18,990 bases of DNA. It comes from Rhodocyclaceae bacterium (lineage in GTDB: Bacteria > Pseudomonadota > Gammaproteobacteria > Burkholderiales > Rhodocyclaceae). The notes below the pieces were generated by a model. It was not told the origin of the DNA. It did not search any database and was given only the letters and a program-made list of their open reading frames with translations. The stretch is from positions 1-18,990 of the forward strand of contig PNJM01000013.1 in the NCBI GenBank assembly GCA_013821865.1, given 5' to 3'. Position 1 is the first letter of the stretch. Every line of letters starts with the position of its first letter. Made by a program: the position numbers and the translations under genes. Positions 14,097 through 18,990 of the stretch are shown here, in pieces.

Positions 14097-14480
14097 TCAG
14101 TCTTCGGCGGCGACCTTGGCGTAGGCGGCCGCGTCGAGCAGGGCATCCAGGTCGGCGGCGTTGTCCGGCTTCAGCTTGAACAGCCAGGCGGCGTAGGCAT
14201 CCTGGTTCACCGACTCGGGCGCGTCGGCGGCGGCCTGGTTCACGGCGACGACCTCGCCGGCGATCGGCGCATAGATGTCGGAGGCGGCCTTCACCGATTC
14301 GACCACGGCGCATTCCTCGCCTGCCTTCACCTTGCGGCCGACTTCGGGCAGTTCGAGGAAGACGATGTCGCCGAGCGCTTCCTGGGCGTGGTCGGTGATG
14401 CCGACGGTGACAAGGCCGTCGGAGGCCAAGCGCGCCCACTCGTGCGACTTGGCGTATTTCAGATCGGCGGGGATGTTCAT
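14097..14480 (-). CDS. gcvH: Glycine cleavage system H-protein
   Basis: H-protein, the lipoyl carrier that shuttles the aminomethyl group between P-, T- and L-proteins in the cytosol. The 127 residues match the family length. The lipoylation site is Lys64 in ESVKAAS, in the usual hairpin turn, followed by [10 protein letters not shown]; the N-terminus [11 protein letters not shown] is typical. AGGAG at 14487-14491 precedes the ATG by six bases. It is three bases upstream of gcvP. Immediately upstream, 27 bases away, is the end of a DNA methyltransferase gene rather than gcvT; the gap is too short for a glycine riboswitch or a clear promoter, so gcvH may be expressed by read-through or from a promoter inside the methyltransferase gene. 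Confidence 0.97.
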   Translation of the reverse strand: MNIPADLKYAKSHEWARLASDGLVTVGITDHAQEALGDIVFLELPEVGRKVKAGEECAVVESVKAASDIYAPIAGEVVAVNQAAADAPESVNQDAYAAWLFKLKPDNAADLDALLDAAAYAKVAAED

Positions 14481-14507
14481 GCAATGCTCCTGTTTGAGGG
14501 TGTTGAT

Positions 14508-16769
14508 CTAGCCGACGCTCACGGGGACAAGCGTCATGGTGTCGTTGCCGAAAATGTCGATCACCTTTACCGCCACCGTGTAGCGGCCGGGTTTCGTATA
14601 GGTATGCGGGGCGGAGGTCAGTTCGAGCTTGCGATCCTGCCGGGTGCGGAAGCTTTGCCACTCGTTCTCGAAAATATAGCCGCCGGTCCAGCGTTCTTCG
14701 AACTCGGGGAGTTCGCCCTGCGCGGGGGCTATGCCGGGCAGGTGGCCTTCGACGCCCATGGTGCGCGCGACCTTGATGATCTCCTTGCAGCTCTGGTAGT
14801 CGAAATCCACCGCCCAGTAATCAACCCAGTCGGTCCATTCGCCGGTCAGCAGCTCGCGGCTGACCACGCCCTGCTTGTCCTTGGCGAGCTTGTAGAGCTG
14901 GCCCTGGTCGCAGACCACCTGCGACTTGCCTTCCTTCAGGTTGGCAATCGCCGCGTCCATCGCGCCCTGGTTGTAATAGACCGAGAAGTCGGTGAGTTCG
15001 ATGGCGAGCGTGTATTTGTCCTTCTTCGCGTAGCGCGGCGTGGCTTCGATGAAGCTGATGTCGTGGAACACCACCTGGCCGCGCTCCACGGCGCGCTTGT
15101 CGAAGACTTCCGCCGGGATGTATTTCGGCTGCAGGTCGATGCCCTTGTTCTTGGCTTCCTCCAGCACGGCGGGGAAGAGGCCCATCTCGAACTCGAAGGC
15201 CAGCATGTCCACCCGCGAGGCGCCGCGCTTCCTGCATTCGGTGATGACTTCCTCGACGAACAGGCGCCCGACCGGCAGGTTGATCGGGCCGACCACCACC
15301 AGACGGCCGCCGCCATTTACCGAACTGCGGCCGTGGAAGAAGCTCGCGTCCTCCAGCGGCTGCGCCTTGTAGGCGCGCAGGATGAGTTCGCGGAATTCTT
15401 TTTCCTTCTGCGCCAGGGCTTCTTCCTTCTGCTCGCGCGAGAGGCGGCCGGAGACGTTGAGGTAGGCCTGCCGCTCGTAGCGCCCGAGGTTCAGCACCTC
15501 GAAGGCGCGGAAGGGTTTGCCCTCGGCCTGCTGGGCGCGCTGCACGCCGATCAGGCGCTTGCGCGTGGTGTGGATGCCGAACTTGCCGAGATCGGTGGCG
15601 ATCCATTTGCGGCCGAGCTTTTCCGCGACTGCGGCCGTGGTGCCGGAGCCGCAGAAGAAGTCGGCGACGAGGTCGCCCTCGTTGCTGCTCGCCTTGATGA
15701 TGCGTTCGAGCAGGGCTTCGGGTTTTTGGGTGGGGTAGGCAATACGTTCATTGCCAGCAGTCACCCATGGAACGTCTGTCCATACATCATCCAGAAGCAC
15801 TCCGGCGAGTTCATCCAAGTATTGCTTCCGATAGAGCTTTCCGTTTTCCCCCTTATGAATCAGGTTCTCCCTCTGCATTTGCTCGATTGTCTCTGGTGAA
15901 GTTGCGGTCCCAAGATTCTGGTCTGCGCGAAAGAGGCGCCCGTCCTCGTCTCGATATCGGAAGCGGGCTTTGTACTCGTCTGAGTACTCTTGAAACTGTG
16001 GGTTGAAGGTACATCTGTCGGAACGGGTATAGAGATAGATGGTCTCGTGATTAAAAGGTAACTTTAATTTCCCTTTGAAACCGGAAACCGACATGCGCTT
16101 CCATCGAATGTTGTTCTGAAAATTTTCCCGCCCGAAGACTTCGTCCATTGCTAATTTCAACATCGCGCCAACTTGTGGGCCGATGTGAACATAAATACTC
16201 CCATCCTCCGCCAGCAAATCCCGCATCAAAATCAGCCGCTCGTAGATCATGCTGATGAAGGAATCGGCGCCGCGGCCCCAGGTGTCGCGGTAGGCGATCT
16301 GTTCCAGCAGGTTGGCTTCCTTGTGGAAGGTCTCGCCGCCGATTTCGATGTCCATCGAAAAATCGGCGCCGACGTCGAAGGGCGGGTCGATGTAGATCAG
16401 CTTCAAGCCGCCGGCATCCTCGATCTGCCGCCGCAGCGCGCCGCTCTTCAATGACGAAAGAATGAGCTTGTTGTCGCCCCAGATCAGCTTGTTGGTCCAG
16501 CCCTTGATCTGCCGGCCGCGCGGGTCGAAGAAATCGTCCTGCCATTCGGTTTTTTCCTTCCTCGGCTCGTCGATATGTTCGAGGGTCTGGAACGGCAGCA
16601 CGGTGGTGCACACGTCGCGGCTCTTGCCGTTCCACACCAGTTCGACCTCGCGCTTGTCCTCGAACAGCAGGAAGCGGTATTTCTCCGGCAGGGGCTTGCC
16701 GGCCTGGATCAGGGCGATCAGGTCGCGCTTTTCGGCATCCGACAAATCGTATGTTTCAGGACGAGCCAT
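14508..16769 (-). CDS. mod: Type III-like DNA methyltransferase (Mod), beta-class adenine-N6/cytosine-N4
   Basis: Modification subunit that methylates the recognition site using S-adenosylmethionine. The catalytic DPPF (128-131) precedes the cofactor-binding FCGSG (372-376), the circularly permuted beta-class order, and YPTQKPEALLERII (345-358) is the usual segment before the latter motif. Target recognition should lie between them, at about 190-345; this part has markedly lower GC than the rest. At 753 residues it is longer than classical Mod proteins (about 600-650), with a C-terminal extension ending in a beta-rich segment containing APHTYTKPGRYTVAVKV, reminiscent of a PKD or Ig-like fold. 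The ATG at 16767-16769 is one base from the stop of the preceding gene and gives a sensible MARPETYDL start. It belongs with the AlbA_2 and Res genes upstream. Confidence 0.88.
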   Translation of the reverse strand: MARPETYDLSDAEKRDLIALIQAGKPLPEKYRFLLFEDKREVELVWNGKSRDVCTTVLPFQTLEHIDEPRKEKTEWQDDFFDPRGRQIKGWTNKLIWGDNKLILSSLKSGALRRQIEDAGGLKLIYIDPPFDVGADFSMDIEIGGETFHKEANLLEQIAYRDTWGRGADSFISMIYERLILMRDLLAEDGSIYVHIGPQVGAMLKLAMDEVFGRENFQNNIRWKRMSVSGFKGKLKLPFNHETIYLYTRSDRCTFNPQFQEYSDEYKARFRYRDEDGRLFRADQNLGTATSPETIEQMQRENLIHKGENGKLYRKQYLDELAGVLLDDVWTDVPWVTAGNERIAYPTQKPEALLERIIKASSNEGDLVADFFCGSGTTAAVAEKLGRKWIATDLGKFGIHTTRKRLIGVQRAQQAEGKPFRAFEVLNLGRYERQAYLNVSGRLSREQKEEALAQKEKEFRELILRAYKAQPLEDASFFHGRSSVNGGGRLVVVGPINLPVGRLFVEEVITECRKRGASRVDMLAFEFEMGLFPAVLEEAKNKGIDLQPKYIPAEVFDKRAVERGQVVFHDISFIEATPRYAKKDKYTLAIELTDFSVYYNQGAMDAAIANLKEGKSQVVCDQGQLYKLAKDKQGVVSRELLTGEWTDWVDYWAVDFDYQSCKEIIKVARTMGVEGHLPGIAPAQGELPEFEERWTGGYIFENEWQSFRTRQDRKLELTSAPHTYTKPGRYTVAVKVIDIFGNDTMTLVPVSVG

Positions 16770-16770
16770 G

Positions 16771-17982
16771 CTAAATTTTGGCGGGATACACGGTGGCGAA
16801 GACCATGCTTTGGTCCACTTTGAAGGATATCGGTGGGTTGCCATTTTCCCGCAAAGCGGCCTGGGCCAGGGCAATGCCGACACCAAAGCGCTGAACCAGG
16901 TTCAATACCCGCATGGCTTCGGCCAGGTGCGGATTGCGATAGTCGGCCAGACCTGGCTGGCCAAAGTTGGCGATGGTGACGTTGCCGAAAGGGCCGCCGG
17001 GATTGGTGATTTCGATGCGATCGTCGTACCAATAGGCGCGCACCGGCGCATGGGTGCCTTCGTAGCTGCGATGCATGATGGCGTTGCGCGTCATCTGCTG
17101 TATGGCAGCCAGCGGATAGAGATAACGTCTGACTTCCCGGTCCTGAGATGTGATGTCGATGCTGACCCGATTGTGTGAGGACATTTTTTCATCGAGTCTT
17201 CGCAGCATCGCCGCAAGCGGGCCATCCAGGATGGCTTCGTCGACGATCGGGTCGCTCAGTTGCGTTCCTTGAATACGCAGGAACTGGATGTAAGCACCGG
17301 GTAGCCAGCGCGTGGGCGTGCGCGACAAGGTCAGCAAGCCCAGTACGGTGGGAGTGGGATCGTCCGCCGCGACGATCATGCGGCAGGCGGACAGGCGCTG
17401 CTCATAGCTGCGCTCGTTGGCGGCAAGGATATCGGGCGCGAAGGCGCCGGGAAGATATTCCTCTTCGAACAGTGTGCGGCTCAGGTCCGAAAGCTGGGCC
17501 GAGGGTCGCGGACTGATGTCGTAGGGGATGTCGCGGAAACGGCGCCTTTCGTTGAGGATGCGTTCGTCCTGCGCGGAAGCCAGATCCCGCCGGGGTCCGG
17601 TTCGAATCCAGATTCTGCCGCTATGGCGGACGGGTGGCGCATCAGCCGGCCAGACCGTGATGACCGCCATGTCCGCGCCTTTCAGCGAGCGTTTGGCGAC
17701 GGTCATGGTCGGCGGCGGCACGATCTTGCCGTCGGCCTTGATGTCGCTGAGGGTCAGCAGCAGTTGGTCCGTGACTTCAATACCTGATGGGCTGCCGTCA
17801 TCCTCGGCGCCGATGAACACGATCCCCGGTTGCTGATGGTTCGGCAGGTCGTTGGCAAACGCGCAAATGGCTTGCCGCACCTTTTCCGGAGCATCGCCCG
17901 CCCAGGCTTTCTTGCGTTCGGCGCGATCCGATTCGAGATCGTCAAGCAAAAGTTCAAGTTCTTGATCTGTCAAAGGGATCAT
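16771..17982 (-). CDS. AlbA_2 (Schlafen-like) and GHKL-type ATPase domain protein
   Basis: A 403-residue protein of the COG2865 type. The N-terminal AlbA_2 domain (about 8-135) has ESDRAERKKAW near residue 17 and GIVFIGAEDDGSPSGIE, the characteristic divergent AAA-like/DNA-binding fold. The C-terminal part has a GHKL-like ATPase remnant with the N-box RNAIMHRSY (299-307) and NPGGPFG (327-333). Such proteins are often labelled transcriptional regulators or ATP-binding proteins and are common beside restriction-modification and other defence genes; the biochemical role is unsettled. ATG 17980-17982 is preceded by AGGAGT in the end of res. Gaps are three bases to res and one to mod, so it is translated together with both and is likely part of the system rather than a passenger. 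Confidence 0.85.
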   Translation of the reverse strand: MIPLTDQELELLLDDLESDRAERKKAWAGDAPEKVRQAICAFANDLPNHQQPGIVFIGAEDDGSPSGIEVTDQLLLTLSDIKADGKIVPPPTMTVAKRSLKGADMAVITVWPADAPPVRHSGRIWIRTGPRRDLASAQDERILNERRRFRDIPYDISPRPSAQLSDLSRTLFEEEYLPGAFAPDILAANERSYEQRLSACRMIVAADDPTPTVLGLLTLSRTPTRWLPGAYIQFLRIQGTQLSDPIVDEAILDGPLAAMLRRLDEKMSSHNRVSIDITSQDREVRRYLYPLAAIQQMTRNAIMHRSYEGTHAPVRAYWYDDRIEITNPGGPFGNVTIANFGQPGLADYRNPHLAEAMRVLNLVQRFGVGIALAQAALRENGNPPISFKVDQSMVFATVYPAKI

Positions 17983-17985
17983 AAG

Positions 17986-18990
17986 TTACTCCTGAAAATC
18001 GGTGAAACCTGTCGCAAGGGCTGAAAAGCTTACAGGAGGGTTGCGCTCGAAACCCTCCTGATCGACACAGACGAAGCGGTAGCTTGGGCCACCCTCAGCC
18101 CGGCTTGCTTCAGAAGCGTCCACGCACCACTGGCGCAGACGGGCCATTTTTTTCGGTAGATCCAGTTCGGCGCGTCCCTTGGTTTCCACGATCCAGACTC
18201 TGCCGTCGGTAGTCCTGACGATGAAGTCGGGAATGTAATGCGAGAGGTCGCCATCTGCCTTGACGTATTCGATCTTGAAGCCGACGGCGAGGTAGTTTTT
18301 GGCGAAGGCGGCGACATCGGGGGCGTCGTCGAGGAACTTGGCGAAGGCGAGTTCCAGGCCGCCGGCATTAGCTTCACCGACGATACGGTTGAAGATGGAT
18401 TTTTTCGCCGGGATGTAGGGGCGATGCTCGGTGCGGAAGGGGCGGGTGTCGCGCAGGCGGATGCGGTCCTCGATGCGGGTGGTGCCCTTGTCCTGCACGG
18501 TGAGAGCGTTGATGGCGGCCTTGAAGCTGTCGAAGAGGATTTTTCCGGCTTCCGGTTCGGAGAGATTGCGCAGCACCTGCGCGTCTTCCAGGTCTACCGG
18601 TGCGACGGCGAACAGGTGTTCGCGCATGAACGCCTTTACCTTGCCATAGAGCACGTCATAGCCGCCGACCAGCCTCAGTTCCTTGAGCAATTGGCGGGCG
18701 AAGAAGCCGACGACGGAGCGGTAGTCGGCCGGGCCGGCGCCGTCGAGCTGGAGCGTGTGATGCGTTTCGCCGTCGAGCATGGTCTTGAAGACGATCTCGC
18801 GGGTTTCTTCGGGTGTAAACGCCTTGAGCGGCAGCCGGGGGTTGCCGAAGGCGGCGGGGTCCAGGTCGTCGAGGTTCCTGAATTCGCGGTTGAAGCGGCG
18901 GCTTAGGCGTGGAAGCTGGATGTCGAGTTCTTCCACGTTCTTGTCGGGATTCTGTCCGTCCACCTCGACAATCAGTGAGTCTTGCCGGGT
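17986..18990 (-). CDS. res: Type III restriction enzyme Res subunit, C-terminal part (5' end outside window)
   Basis: The 334 visible residues are the C-terminus of a large helicase-nuclease; the reading frame stays open to the window edge, so the SF2 helicase motor lies beyond 18990. The nuclease domain shows the PD-(D/E)xK arrangement: PDF encoded at 18231-18223, then ETKG at 18186-18175, with a beta-strand between (VWIV). Upstream, the visible LDIQLPRLSRRFNREFRNLDDLDP stretch, quoted here only as a landmark, is typical of Res proteins after the helicase core. It is the first visible gene of the res-AlbA_2-mod unit. An internal GTG at 18963 is not a true start. A Res-like defence helicase of another class is possible, but the adjacent Mod makes type III restriction the best reading. 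Confidence 0.83.
   Translation of the reverse strand, partial: TRQDSLIVEVDGQNPDKNVEELDIQLPRLSRRFNREFRNLDDLDPAAFGNPRLPLKAFTPEETREIVFKTMLDGETHHTLQLDGAGPADYRSVVGFFARQLLKELRLVGGYDVLYGKVKAFMREHLFAVAPVDLEDAQVLRNLSEPEAGKILFDSFKAAINALTVQDKGTTRIEDRIRLRDTRPFRTEHRPYIPAKKSIFNRIVGEANAGGLELAFAKFLDDAPDVAAFAKNYLAVGFKIEYVKADGDLSHYIPDFIVRTTDGRVWIVETKGRAELDLPKKMARLRQWCVDASEASRAEGGPSYRFVCVDQEGFERNPPVSFSALATGFTDFQE

Noticed and set aside
14481..14507. Glycine riboswitch upstream of gcvH
   Set aside because: The gap is 27 bases, far too short for the aptamer, and no matching structure is visible in the preceding mod sequence.
11082..15899. A 1605-codon open frame on the plus strand
   Set aside because: It is antisense to gcvR, gcvP, gcvH and mod, all of which have clear family motifs; its composition is that of a reverse-complement artefact.
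16770..16886. Upstream start for Mod adding 39 residues
   Set aside because: It would overlap the end of the AlbA_2 gene and adds Pro- and Trp-rich sequence unlike the family; the ATG at 16769 sits one base after the preceding stop.

Overview
The window is GC-rich chromosomal DNA from a proteobacterium, most likely a betaproteobacterium of the Rhodocyclales/Burkholderiales type. This is inferred from the dense GC-rich coding, a granule-associated polyhydroxyalkanoate (PHA) family protein and the style of the genes; no rRNA or tRNA gene is present to confirm it. I see 17 protein genes, two of them cut by the window edges. I see no RNA gene, CRISPR array, insertion sequence or intergenic gap above 300 bases.

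Left block (1-2200), lipid storage and housekeeping. It holds the start of a wax-ester synthase/diacylglycerol acyltransferase, a divergent acyl-CoA-binding protein, a PHA-system family protein and a macro-domain ADP-ribose hydrolase-type protein.

Central block (2490-9952, plus strand), the main interest. Six closely spaced genes encode a B12-binding small mutase subunit, a PaaK-like acyl-CoA ligase, a MeaB-family GTPase, a large mutase subunit, a thiamine-diphosphate (ThDP) lyase and a tandem gamma-carbonic-anhydrase-fold protein. By default the mutase would be called methylmalonyl-CoA mutase. Its substrate-pocket residues (Ile96 and Gln214 in the large subunit, Asp118 in the small one) are instead those of 2-hydroxyisobutyryl-CoA mutase. 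Order and lengths fit the hcmB-ligase-meaH-hcmA cluster known from tert-butyl ether degraders. The added ThDP enzyme resembles 2-hydroxyacyl-CoA lyases, so the operon could link acetone plus formyl-CoA, 2-hydroxyisobutyryl-CoA and 3-hydroxybutyryl-CoA. The last gene has two left-handed beta-helix domains that share one set of zinc ligands between them. An AT-rich leader with an operator-like dyad precedes the operon, and a convergent GntR/FCD regulator follows it.

Right block (10700-18990, minus strand). Reading in the direction of transcription, it runs res (partial), an AlbA_2/ATPase protein, mod, gcvH, gcvP and a GcvR-like ACT-domain protein. The three restriction-modification genes are 1-3 bases apart and sit 27 bases upstream of gcvH, where gcvT would often be. 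The central part of mod, where the target-recognition domain should lie, is about 48% GC against about 67% on each side, a sign of recombinational replacement.
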